A DNA stretch of 10,624 nucleotides from DASXRU01 sp039933315 (GCA_039933315.1 JBDTOI010000135.1:1-10624), one strand, 5' to 3'. Shown: positions 1-6,214, numbered from the stretch's first letter. Program-made: numbers and translations. Notes: generated by a model from the sequence alone, not told the origin.

Positions 1-111
1 TCTCAAGTAAACTTTGTTCCCTCAGCTCGGATGCTATCGCGCGCCGCAGCCACAAATCACGAGAAGAAAATGAGTACCCTAAATTCAAAACCAGAAAGTA
101 ATCGAAGAGTA

Positions 112-1527
112 ATGAACCTCTTCATACTCTTGCGCCAGGCCGGCTTGATGTGCGCTCTGCTGTTAGTGCCACTCACGGTTCAAGGCCAGGAGTTAGCCTG
201 GCCACAGTTCCGCGGGCCGGAATCAAACCCCGTGGGAACGCATCCGCGGCTGGCCGAACGCTGGTCCAAAACTGAGAACGTGGAGTGGTCGCAACAGATT
301 CCGGGGCGCGGGTGGTCATCGCCAATCGTGACTGGCGGTAGGGTGTACGTGACCACAGTAACCACGGATGGGAAGTCAAAGCCCCCGCAGATCGGCACCG
401 ACTACAGCAACGAGTACATCGCAGAGCTACAGAAACAGGGACTCCCGATGTCAGAGGTGATCAAGCGCGTGACCGAGCGCGACACCGAGCTACCGCACGA
501 GGTTAACCTCCACTACATCCTTTATTGCCTGAACCTGAAGAGTGGAAGGGTGGAGTGGCAGAGAGAATTCCACACGGGCCGCCCCCCGGGCGGACGCCAC
601 CGCAAAAACAGCTTTGTCTCCGAGAGTCCGGTGACCGACGGGAAATTCGTTTACGTGTATGTGGCGAACCTGGGGTTATGGGCATTTAGCGTGAACGGCA
701 AGCAGGTTTGGTCGACGCCGCTCGAGGCGAATCCGATTTACCTCGACTTCGGGACGGGAAGTTCGCCGGCGCTGGCCGGGGACCTGCTTCTGATCGTGAG
801 CGACAACGAGAAACAGCAATACATCGCCGCGTTCCACAAGAAAACGGGCAAGCAGGTCTGGCGCACAAATCGGGACCTCGGCGGCAAAGGCCGGCGGTCA
901 GGATGGGCGACGCCATTTGTTTGGCGGCACGCACTGCGCACCGAGATCGTGGCGATCGGACCAGAGCAGGTTGTTAGTTACGACCTGGCGGGCAAAGAGC
1001 TGTGGCGAATGTCCGGTATGTCCGGGGCCCCCATACCAACGCCCTTCGCTTACGACGGATTACTTTATATTGATGGCGGTCGAGGAAGTCCGCTGTTTGC
1101 GCTTCGTCCTGGCGCTGCCGGCGACATCTCTTTGAAAGATGATCAGACTTCGAACGACTTCGTAGTCTGGTCGCAACCACGTGCGGGGACCTATCTGCCG
1201 TCGCCAGTGGCTTATGCGGGAGCTGTGTACACGCTAAGCGAGACCGGCATCCTGACCCGCTTCGACGCCAGGACTGGAAAGCAGACTTACAAGACACGGA
1301 TTGACCCGGCAGCGACGGCTTTCACCACCTCGCCCTGGGCATACAACGGCAAGCTGTTCTGCCTGAGTGAGGAAGGTCAAACGTTCGTGATCGGCACGGG
1401 CGACCAGTTCCAGTTGTTGCACGTGAATGCACTGGACGACATGGCGCAAGCATCGCCGGCACTGGTGGGTGAGCGCTTGTTGATACGGACGGAGCAAAGA
1501 CTTTACTCGATTCGGCGCAAAAGTTAA
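112..1527 (+). CDS. Secreted PQQ-like beta-propeller repeat protein
   Basis: Exported protein of about 471 residues. Starting at ATG 112, the N-terminus is a typical signal peptide: a short n-region with one Arg, a hydrophobic core CALLLVPLTV, and likely cleavage near VQG/QE. The mature protein opens with WPQFRGP and then shows repeated beta-propeller blade motifs: SGRVEWQ, GKQVWST, TGKQVWRT, AGKELWRM and TGKQTYKT. This pattern is the PQQ-like (BamB/quinoprotein-dehydrogenase-type) propeller found in many planctomycete and acidobacterial periplasmic proteins. Members of that group often bind no PQQ, and substrate and partner are unknown. In-frame ATGs at 31 and 70 also exist. They would add a basic N-terminal extension of 14-27 residues before the hydrophobic core, so 112 is preferred, with only a weak GAAGAG upstream. 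The next gene starts 90 bp downstream, so co-transcription is possible but unproven. A cell-surface or periplasmic scaffold role is inference. Confidence 0.85.
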   Translation: MNLFILLRQAGLMCALLLVPLTVQGQELAWPQFRGPESNPVGTHPRLAERWSKTENVEWSQQIPGRGWSSPIVTGGRVYVTTVTTDGKSKPPQIGTDYSNEYIAELQKQGLPMSEVIKRVTERDTELPHEVNLHYILYCLNLKSGRVEWQREFHTGRPPGGRHRKNSFVSESPVTDGKFVYVYVANLGLWAFSVNGKQVWSTPLEANPIYLDFGTGSSPALAGDLLLIVSDNEKQQYIAAFHKKTGKQVWRTNRDLGGKGRRSGWATPFVWRHALRTEIVAIGPEQVVSYDLAGKELWRMSGMSGAPIPTPFAYDGLLYIDGGRGSPLFALRPGAAGDISLKDDQTSNDFVVWSQPRAGTYLPSPVAYAGAVYTLSETGILTRFDARTGKQTYKTRIDPAATAFTTSPWAYNGKLFCLSEEGQTFVIGTGDQFQLLHVNALDDMAQASPALVGERLLIRTEQRLYSIRRKS

Positions 1528-1617
1528 CGAACGAATCGAAGTGGTTGCTACTCGCCGTGGCCCGTCAACTCTTACGTTTGACACTACAATCTGTAAGCTG
1601 AATTTGGAGGAACACCT

Positions 1618-1917
1618 ATGGCCGATGGTCATAGCAACACATTACCAAAACCGGTGAAGCGTGGCAGGCGCTGGACTTCCTTTGTGGGAGCTCCTGCTGC
1701 AGGGCGAGTCGTTCGAAGTCTTCAAGAGGAAAGAAATCCCGCGCATCGACTTCGGGTCGAACACAACCAACATACGCTTCTCATTCACCTTTCGGATGAA
1801 AACGGAGAAGGCTGGACAACAATCGCGCTGGACAGAGCCACAAGGGAGTGGTCAATTGCCCAACGCCAACGGCAAGTTGATGCGGCAATGGCGGCCTGTG
1901 AGCAGCTCTATATTTAA
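1618..1917 (+). CDS. Hypothetical small protein, 99 aa
   Basis: I do not recognise the family. The start is well supported: GGAGG sits 7-8 bases before ATG 1618. The product is small and basic at the N-terminus (KPVKRGRRW near residues 11-19). A probable beta hairpin follows (HTLLIHLSDENGEGWTTIA, residues 52-70), then a helical tail ending in EQLYI. There is no signal peptide or membrane segment. The middle of the gene is odd. Between about 1661 and 1790 another plus-strand frame stays open and has much higher third-position GC than this frame, while the second half behaves normally here. Either this is a genuine gene with unusual codon use, or two compensating frameshifts lie inside it. The function is unknown. 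Confidence 0.6.
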   Translation: MADGHSNTLPKPVKRGRRWTSFVGAPAAGRVVRSLQEERNPAHRLRVEHNQHTLLIHLSDENGEGWTTIALDRATREWSIAQRQRQVDAAMAACEQLYI

Positions 1918-2086
1918 TAGCCTGCGGCCAGGACACAGGTTCTCTGGTATCGCTACGACCGGGCAACTCAGACCCCTGGGCGCTTCGGGTAAAGTTACCG
2001 ACGGAGTACGTTAATAGGCTATGAACTTCGCTGGCAGGCAGGGCGTATGTTGAGAAAATGAACGGCGTATTCCCCTGGAGGTCCTG

Positions 2087-2188
2087 ATGTTTTGTCCACA
2101 ATGCGCTCATCAGCAGATTTCTAATGATACGCGCTTCTGTTCACGCTGTGGCTTCTCGCTCAGTGTGTCCCAAGCACACGATCAATAA
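2087..2188 (+). CDS. 33-residue zinc-ribbon protein, probably truncated
   Basis: A very short ORF with a strong ribosome-binding site (GGAGG at 2077-2081, about 5 bases before ATG 2087). It encodes MFCPQCAHQQ followed by RFCSRCGFSLS, so two CxxC pairs (Cys3/Cys6 and Cys18/Cys21) form a complete zinc-ribbon knuckle. In the bacterial zinc-ribbon family with this N-terminus, the knuckle normally precedes a longer region, often with a membrane segment. Here the frame ends at TAA 2186-2188, and a dispersed palindromic-repeat fragment begins at the same point. The likeliest reading is a gene stub cut by repeat insertion or recombination. A free-standing 33-residue zinc-binding peptide is the alternative. 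The reading frame is clear from the sequence. Truncation is inference. Confidence 0.6.
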   Translation: MFCPQCAHQQISNDTRFCSRCGFSLSVSQAHDQ

Positions 2189-2221
2189 AAATACACGAAA
2201 TCTCACGAAGCAACACGAACC
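2188..2221 (-). repeat. Half copy of palindromic repeat family 1
   Basis: This 34-base stretch is the reverse complement of 4957-4990 with two mismatches. It lacks the apical hairpin of the full element, so it is one arm only. It begins at the stop codon of the zinc-ribbon ORF and ends in the spacer before the FRG-domain gene. Confidence 0.75.
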
Positions 2222-2234
2222 AACGCAGCGTTGG
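2220..2234. repeat. Perfect inverted repeat upstream of the FRG gene
   Basis: CCAACGCAGCGTTGG is a perfect 7+1+7 palindrome, about 30 bases before the preferred FRG start codon. Its left 11 bases (CCAACGCAGCG) recur at 3181-3191, just after that gene ends. It could be an operator, a dyad symmetry or a recombination scar. A palindrome this tight (one-base centre) fits a DNA-level site better than an RNA hairpin. Confidence 0.5.
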
Positions 2235-2263
2235 CTGTTAAAATACTTGAGCGAGGCCGGCTT

Positions 2264-3142
2264 ATGAATTTGGATGAAATCACATCGGGTCCGGCAACAT
2301 CACCGTCTGACCTCATCGACCTGGAGGAGTCGCTAATCAAAGACCCATCATCCGGCCTGGCCTCGCGGGCCCGATGGGCCTTTCGGTGTCAACCGCGCAC
2401 ATATGGGACGCTGGTGCCTTCGTTCCAACGCGTGTTCACGACCAAGAAGTCGGTTGGCACTGCCCAGATCATCGAGCGAGACTTGATCCAGGCATTTCGC
2501 ACTCACTACGCCGAATTGAAGGAGCGAACCGACGATATGCCGCTTCCGCCGGCAATCTCGGAGGGTTATGACCTGCGTTGTCTGAGCGTAATGCAGCACT
2601 ACGGTGTGCCCACCCGTCTCCTCGATTGGACGTCGAACTTCTGGACGGCGATCTACTTCGGCTGTGCGGCAGATCCAAACACAGACGCAGAGCTTTGGAT
2701 CTATGATCGACGAATGTTTTCGCAGCAGGTCGAGACTGAGCATGACCTGGCCTCCCTCATATCGGCACAGCCGCAATATCCACTGCTGCCGCCTCGCGAG
2801 CCTGAACTGCTTACACGCCGAGGCGGGAACCTGATCGTCGAGTTGGACCCACAACTAACGCCGCGCATGAGGCAACAGTCGGCACACCACACCGTTGGTT
2901 CCGATGTGTTTGCTGATCACGCCCCGCTGATTTTCGAGCTCCAGAAAACGAATTGGCCGGAGGGGTCAGACGGCACCGGACTGTTTCGCAGGGTTGTTAT
3001 CGCGAGTGGCTGCAAAGAGAAGGCGCTCAAATTTCTTGACGAACATAAGGGGATCACGGCCAGCAGCATCTTTCCCGACGTTGAGGGTCTGGGTCGATTC
3101 CTGCGCTGGCACCTCGACTCACTCTTGACTACTTTGCTTTAA
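2264..3142 (+). CDS. FRG-domain-containing protein
   Basis: Cytoplasmic protein of about 292 residues with no signal peptide or membrane helix. The FRG domain is recognised from WAFRCQ near residues 38-43, followed by the strongly conserved core MQHYGVPTRLLDWT (residues 110-123) and FWTAIYFGCA just after it. FRG domains have an uncharacterised biochemical role and occur mainly in accessory parts of bacterial genomes. Here the name-giving Phe-Arg-Gly triplet reads Phe-Arg-Cys, a departure at a usually conserved position. The C-terminal half contains LIVELDP and a terminal helical region with no domain I can name. ATG 2264 is chosen because GAGG lies 7 bases upstream. A TTG at 2231 would add 11 residues but falls inside a palindrome. 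The gene stands alone, bracketed by an 11-base direct repeat, which suggests a cassette-like unit. A defence role is possible but not shown. Confidence 0.85.
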   Translation: MNLDEITSGPATSPSDLIDLEESLIKDPSSGLASRARWAFRCQPRTYGTLVPSFQRVFTTKKSVGTAQIIERDLIQAFRTHYAELKERTDDMPLPPAISEGYDLRCLSVMQHYGVPTRLLDWTSNFWTAIYFGCAADPNTDAELWIYDRRMFSQQVETEHDLASLISAQPQYPLLPPREPELLTRRGGNLIVELDPQLTPRMRQQSAHHTVGSDVFADHAPLIFELQKTNWPEGSDGTGLFRRVVIASGCKEKALKFLDEHKGITASSIFPDVEGLGRFLRWHLDSLLTTLL

Positions 3143-3280
3143 TAACGCTCATCATTCATCGATTCATGCGAAGCGCGGGCCCAACGCAGCGCATTGACGT
3201 GAGGCGATCGTTGGGGCGGCTTCGACGTCGGCGCCAGGAACATGAAAATGAACCTAATCAGATACAACCTTGCGCTGGTT

Positions 3281-3343
3281 GCGTTAAACCCGTTAGTTGC
3301 GGCATCCGTTGTGGCCGCGCCTAACAAGCGCTTGCAGCCGAGA
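3281..3343 (+). other. attC-like half-site remnants
   Basis: Two adjacent pieces resemble halves of integron attC sites. GCGTTAAACCCGTTAG (3281-3296) looks like a right half ending in a GTTAG core. GCCTAACAAGCGCTTGCAGC (3319-3338) looks like a left half with an RYYYAAC core. They occur in the wrong order and too close together for one intact attC. GTTAGTTGCGGC (3292-3303) and GCCGCGCCTAAC (3314-3325) also form an imperfect hairpin. The 3292 core does not fit GTTRRRY fully. This is read as a scrambled remnant at low confidence. Confidence 0.3.
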
Positions 3344-3369
3344 TCCGCAGAGCACACAAGAGGTCTCCA

Positions 3370-3882
3370 TTGAGAAGGGTTCGCTACGCGGTTGCAATGA
3401 GTCTGGATGGATACATCGCCGGTCCGCAGGGCGAGGCCGACTGGATCATCATGGATCCGGATATCGACTTCGCCGCGCTGTTCGAGCAGTTCGACACGTT
3501 TCTGCTGGGACGCCGGACGTTCGAGCCGATGGCACACATGCAGAAGGGTGAGACGCCCGGCGTGAAGAGCTTCGTTTTCTCGCGCACGCTCCGGCAGGAG
3601 GACTACCCGGGGGTGACGATCGTGGCCGAGGGGGTGGAGGAGAGGGTGGCTGCCCTGCGCGCGGAATCCGGAAAGGATATCTGGCTGTTCGGCGGCGGTT
3701 CGCTCTTTCGCAGTCTTCTCGACGCCGGGCTGGTAGATACAGTGGAGGTTGCCATCATGCCTGTCCTGCTCGGCGAAGGGATCCCGCTCCTTCCTCCTCC
3801 CTCCAGGCAAGCGAAACTGAAATTGACGGGCCACAAAGTGTACAAGACAGGGATCGTTTCTTTGGAGTATTCAATCCAGTAG
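3370..3882 (+). CDS. Dihydrofolate reductase family protein (RibD C-terminal-like)
   Basis: A 170-residue cytoplasmic reductase-fold protein of the RibD C-terminal/YyaP-like group. These proteins resemble dihydrofolate reductase and the riboflavin reductase domain and are presumed to bind NAD(P)H. Motifs appear in the usual order: VAMSLDGYIAG (residues 8-18), ADW (23-25), the strand-turn LLGRRTFE (45-52), the glycine-rich cofactor loop WLFGGGSLFRSLL (105-117), and VAIMPVLLGEGIPLL (127-141). Length is normal and the protein is complete. The start is TTG 3370, supported by AGAGG about 6 bases upstream and by the typical family N-terminus RRVRYAVAMSLDG. The stop of a possible 42-codon leader ORF overlaps this TTG (TTGA), so translational coupling is possible. 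The true substrate of this subgroup is generally unknown. A role in folate or riboflavin synthesis should not be assumed, and no such genes are adjacent. Confidence 0.9.
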   Translation: MRRVRYAVAMSLDGYIAGPQGEADWIIMDPDIDFAALFEQFDTFLLGRRTFEPMAHMQKGETPGVKSFVFSRTLRQEDYPGVTIVAEGVEERVAALRAESGKDIWLFGGGSLFRSLLDAGLVDTVEVAIMPVLLGEGIPLLPPPSRQAKLKLTGHKVYKTGIVSLEYSIQ

Positions 3883-3900
3883 ACCGAACCGCCGGCGCCA

Positions 3901-3978
3901 TCTCAGTGTTCTCCGTGTCTCCGTGGTGAGACCTAAAGCGAAGAAACTGGAACCACGGAGTCACCGAGAACACTGGGA
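3901..3978. repeat. Palindromic intergenic repeat, family 2
   Basis: Arms 3901-3927 and 3952-3978 are reverse complements at 24 of 27 positions, around a 24-base loop. The arms contain CAGTGTTCTC and CTCCGTGGT. The element starts 19 bases after the reductase stop codon. It could fold as a strong RNA hairpin and act as a 3' end or mRNA-stability element, but no U-run follows, so it is not a classical terminator. Confidence 0.8.
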
Positions 3979-4041
3979 ATACAAAGCCGAAAGATTTCCG
4001 AGTCTAGTGTCCATTTTTGCGTCTCTCCTTACGCGCGCCAC

Positions 4042-4060
4042 TTGAACTCAATCGTTAGGT
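4042..4060 (+). other. attC-like right half-site
   Basis: TTGAACTCAATCGTTAGGT resembles the right half of aadA-type attC sites (TTAACTCAAGCGTTAG) and carries a GTTRRRY-type core, GTTAGGT, at 4054-4060. No convincing partner RYYYAAC half was found within the 60-140 bases upstream where it should lie. It is therefore a fragment or a chance match. It sits about 40 bases before the MOSC gene. Confidence 0.25.
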
Positions 4061-4102
4061 TACTTCGGTTAAGCGCGCAGCTAATACAAAGAACGAATTG
4101 AT

Positions 4103-4894
4103 ATGACAACTATTGGGACTGTCGAAAGCCTATGGCGTTACCCGGTCAAAAGCATGGGGGGCGAGCAGGTGGCCGAGGCGTTTATGGGTTTTTCCGGCTT
4201 TTACGGTGATCGTTGTTACGCCTTCAAGAACTCAAACGCGCGCAAAGGTACGCCCTACCTGACGGCGACGTTGCAGCAACAGATGCTGCGCTATCGCCCA
4301 CAGTTTCGTTATCCCGAACAGGCGGCGCTGCCGCCGAACTTGGCCGAAGCGATGAGCATCGAGCCCGGCATCACGCCGGCAAACGGCGAGCCGCAGGACA
4401 TGCTTTTAGATGTTGTGACGCCGACGGGTGCCGTCTTGCCTGTTGATGACCCCGCGCTCGTGGTAATGCTTGGCGAAGGAATCGACGAAAAAAACCGGCT
4501 CACGCTCGTGCACTCAGATCGCGCATTGACCGACTGTCGCCCGGTTTCGTTGATCGGCTTGCAAACCATCCGTCAGGTTGCAGCGGAGTCGGGGATCTTG
4601 CTCGACAAGCGTCGCTTTCGGGCAAACATCTACCTTGATTTGGCGTCGGATCAGGGCTTTGCCGAGGACAAGTTTGTGGGTCGCAAGCTGCGCATCGGAT
4701 CGAACGCAGTGATTATGGTCCTGGAGCGCGACCCACGTTGTAAGATGATTTCGCTCGACCCCGAGACCGGCGAACACGACCCGGCAATTCTACGCCGAGT
4801 CGCCCAGGGGCACGATGCCCTCGCCGGCGTCTATTGCGCGGTTTTGGTTGAAGGAGTATTGGCAAGAGGCGATTCAATCGAGCTGGTGGACTAG
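4103..4894 (+). CDS. MOSC domain-containing protein
   Basis: A complete 263-residue protein with the two-part architecture of the MOSC family. An N-terminal beta-barrel segment starts with VESLWRYPVKSMGGE (residues 7-21) and YGDRCYAF (34-41). The C-terminal MOSC domain carries DCRPVSL (144-150), KRRFRANIYLD (169-179) and RDPRCKMISLDPETGE (209-224). The conserved cysteine, Cys213, lies in the last motif. MOSC domains bind sulfur or molybdenum cofactor species, as in molybdenum cofactor sulfurases and the YiiM/YcbX/mARC type proteins. The substrate of this one cannot be told from sequence. No molybdenum-cofactor biosynthesis gene is adjacent. The start ATG 4103 has no strong ribosome-binding site, but it places the family N-terminus correctly. 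The stop is 62 bases before repeat family 1 copy A. Confidence 0.92.
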   Translation: MTTIGTVESLWRYPVKSMGGEQVAEAFMGFSGFYGDRCYAFKNSNARKGTPYLTATLQQQMLRYRPQFRYPEQAALPPNLAEAMSIEPGITPANGEPQDMLLDVVTPTGAVLPVDDPALVVMLGEGIDEKNRLTLVHSDRALTDCRPVSLIGLQTIRQVAAESGILLDKRRFRANIYLDLASDQGFAEDKFVGRKLRIGSNAVIMVLERDPRCKMISLDPETGEHDPAILRRVAQGHDALAGVYCAVLVEGVLARGDSIELVD

Positions 4895-4956
4895 GAAGGC
4901 CTTGCAGGAAGAAGTCGGCCGGTTCGAAGCGCACCACGGGGACGTCAAGATCGTTT

Positions 4957-5084
4957 GGTTCGTGTTGCTTCGTGAGATCTCGTGTATTTCGTGGATCGTG
5001 TGCTTAGGATTCGGAGCCACACGATCCACGAAATCACACTAAACTTAAATGAAGGAACACGAATAAGAGGTTTTGTGCAAAGCT
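4957..5084. repeat. Palindromic repeat family 1, copy A (full)
   Basis: A long imperfect hairpin. The inner stem TTTCGTGGATCGTGTG (4987-5002) pairs perfectly over 16 bases with 5018-5033, around a 15-base loop. The outer arms contain CGTGTT and AACACG and pair imperfectly. The core from 4987 to about 5043 is nearly identical to copy C at 8648-8700. It occupies part of the gene-free stretch 4895-5252. The remainder of that stretch (4895-4956 and 5085-5159) shows nothing I can name. Confidence 0.9.
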
Positions 5085-5159
5085 ACCAGCATTGTAGTAT
5101 TTGTTCACAACTGGCCGATTTCCAGTACGGCTTCCAGAAGATTGGCCGGGAAGAGATGG

Positions 5160-5220
5160 ACGATCCACGAAATCACACTAAACGGCACGAAGGAACACGA
5201 AATAGGAGTTTTTGTGCAAA
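5160..5220. repeat. Palindromic repeat family 1, copy B (right half only)
   Basis: It begins exactly at the loop-proximal end of the right arm (ACGATCCACGAAATCACACT) and continues outward through GGAACACGAAATAGGAGT and TTTGTGC, matching the right arms of copies A and C. The left arm and loop are absent. It ends 32 bases before the start codon of the gene at 5253, so it forms the upstream region of that gene. Confidence 0.85.
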
Positions 5221-5252
5221 ACCCTTGCAAGTGATTGGATGAGGAGAGAATC

Positions 5253-5564
5253 ATGAGGCGTTCACTGGTGGAGGACATCCTGGCTGCTGCGGGGAAGCCT
5301 GTCGCAGGTCACACACTCAGTGTGAACGAGATGAAACGGGCTGTCGCGGAGGGCCGCGTGCTCGAGATATTTCTCTGGGGCTCTATGGGCGATCGTGAAG
5401 CATCGTTCGGCTTTGCGACGGACTTTGGGCTCGACAGTGCGGGGCGCGTGTCTCCAGGGTACCTCGTGTTCCCGAAGGTCATTCCCACGGCTCTGCGTCG
5501 CAGCAGCTCGAGCGAATGGGATGAAGTCGATCAGGTATACGCCGCGTTTGGCGCAGAAGGGTAG
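5253..5564 (+). CDS. Hypothetical protein, 103 aa
   Basis: I do not recognise a family. ATG 5253 is preferred over TTG 5235 because GAGGAGAG (5241-5248) is a good ribosome-binding site just upstream. The protein appears soluble, with no signal peptide or membrane helix. The N-terminal half is helical, with SVNEMKRAVAEGRVLEIFLWGSMGD near residues 23-47 (given here only as a landmark), and the C-terminal half includes GYLVFPKVIPTALRR. Low-complexity serines (RRSSSSEW) precede an acidic helix. The gene follows directly on a half copy of palindromic repeat family 1 and has about 200 bases before the next gene, so it is probably monocistronic. Expression is inferred only from the frame and the ribosome-binding site. 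Confidence 0.6.
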   Translation: MRRSLVEDILAAAGKPVAGHTLSVNEMKRAVAEGRVLEIFLWGSMGDREASFGFATDFGLDSAGRVSPGYLVFPKVIPTALRRSSSSEWDEVDQVYAAFGAEG

Positions 5565-5627
5565 CCTGTGCCATCCGCCCGGCCTAAGAGCTACTCAATC
5601 GTTATCGTAGATGATCTAATTTGCTGA

Positions 5628-5656
5628 TTGCTTCAGGATAGTTCAGCACCTATACT
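5628..5656 (+). promoter_or_regulatory. Candidate sigma-70-type promoter for the lipoprotein gene
   Basis: TTGCTT (5628-5633) and TATACT (5651-5656) are separated by exactly 17 bases. The -10 matches the consensus at 5 of 6 positions, and the -35 matches only in its TTG. Transcription would start near 5663 and leave a leader of about 105 bases before the lipoprotein start. Confidence 0.35.
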
Positions 5657-5690
5657 CCCTGCACTGCAAAAGCAAGAGCGCCGTTTTGTA

Positions 5691-5706
5691 TCCGGCTTTC
5701 GCCGGA
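5691..5706 (+). promoter_or_regulatory. Leader stem-loop TCCGGC-TTTC-GCCGGA
   Basis: A perfect 6-bp GC-rich stem with a four-base loop in the leader of the lipoprotein gene, about 60 bases before its start. No T-run follows, so it is more likely a leader RNA structure than a terminator of the upstream gene. Confidence 0.4.
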
Positions 5707-5767
5707 AGCCGCTCAAAGTTCGGTCATCCCAGGCTTTATTACTTTCCTATCAGGAGAGAAAAGAACT

Positions 5768-6157
5768 ATGAAGAAGCTGACCCTGTCCGTTGCTTTGCTC
5801 GCAGTGTGCTATTTGCTAGCCGCCTGCTCCGCCTCATCAACCAAAACATCCAGCAGCGCGCTTAGTGAACCGAAAAGTTCGCTCGCCTATCAATTCGAAT
5901 TGGTTAAGGCAGGCGACATGGACAAACTCAAAGCCTGTCTGACCCCGCGCGTACGCGATGGCGCGACGAAAGAGGTAATGGACAAAGCGAAAACTGAGGC
6001 GGCGAAATACACAATTGACGACCTTTACGATTCCGCCGAGATGGGCGAGGCCGACGGTAAGAAAACCGCCAAAATCAAAATGAAGAACGGACGAACGCTA
6101 ACTACTTTGGTCCAAACCGACGGTCAATGGTTGGCTGATACACTTTGGTTTAAGTAG
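5768..6157 (+). CDS. Small lipoprotein, DUF4878/NTF2-like
   Basis: A 129-residue lipoprotein. The N-terminus is a lipoprotein signal: MKK, a hydrophobic core, then the lipobox LAAC with the lipidated cysteine at residue 20, followed by a Ser/Thr-rich linker. The mature region resembles DUF4878-type, NTF2-like small secreted domains. It has a helix (YQFELVKAGDMDKLKACLTP), then a charged helix, then a beta-sheet half (KKTAKIKMKNGRTLTTLVQT) ending in the characteristic DGQWLADTLWFK. Such proteins are exported and membrane-anchored, and their function is mostly unknown. AGGAGAG lies just upstream of ATG 5768, and a candidate promoter and a leader hairpin precede it. It is transcribed towards the flippase gene, with a palindromic repeat between the two. 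The lipoprotein assignment is firm. The domain family is a judgement from its pattern. Confidence 0.85.
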   Translation: MKKLTLSVALLAVCYLLAACSASSTKTSSSALSEPKSSLAYQFELVKAGDMDKLKACLTPRVRDGATKEVMDKAKTEAAKYTIDDLYDSAEMGEADGKKTAKIKMKNGRTLTTLVQTDGQWLADTLWFK

Positions 6158-6214
6158 GGGTGCTGAAGATACGGAGGACGTCGACAGCGCGAGCGGTCAC
6201 ACGTATAGGCTTAA

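Noticed and set aside
1578..1591. TTGACA at 1578 and TACAAT at 1586 as a promoter for the 99-residue gene
   Set aside because: The two boxes are only two bases apart, so they cannot be the -35 and -10 of one promoter, and neither has a good partner at 16-18 bases.
1234..1632. 132-codon minus-strand ORF
   Set aside because: Antisense to the end of the secreted propeller gene, with no supporting motif.
1918..2086. Spacer between the 99-residue gene and the zinc-ribbon ORF examined for tRNA or small RNA
   Set aside because: No cloverleaf, strong hairpin with T-run, or conserved RNA motif was visible.
3179..3216. GCCCAAC...GTTGGGG pair after the FRG gene as an attC site
   Set aside because: Only about 38 bases end to end, with no L-box pairing and an imperfect GTTRRRY core.
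3139..3834. 231-codon minus-strand ORF opposite the reductase gene
   Set aside because: It is antisense to a clearly recognised gene with complete family motifs and has no recognisable domain of its own. It is a codon-bias shadow.
4815..5242. Plus-strand ORFs across 4815-5042 and 4982-5242
   Set aside because: Both read through palindromic repeat family 1, have no ribosome-binding site, and begin inside the MOSC gene or inside the repeat arm. The peptides are translations of the repeat.
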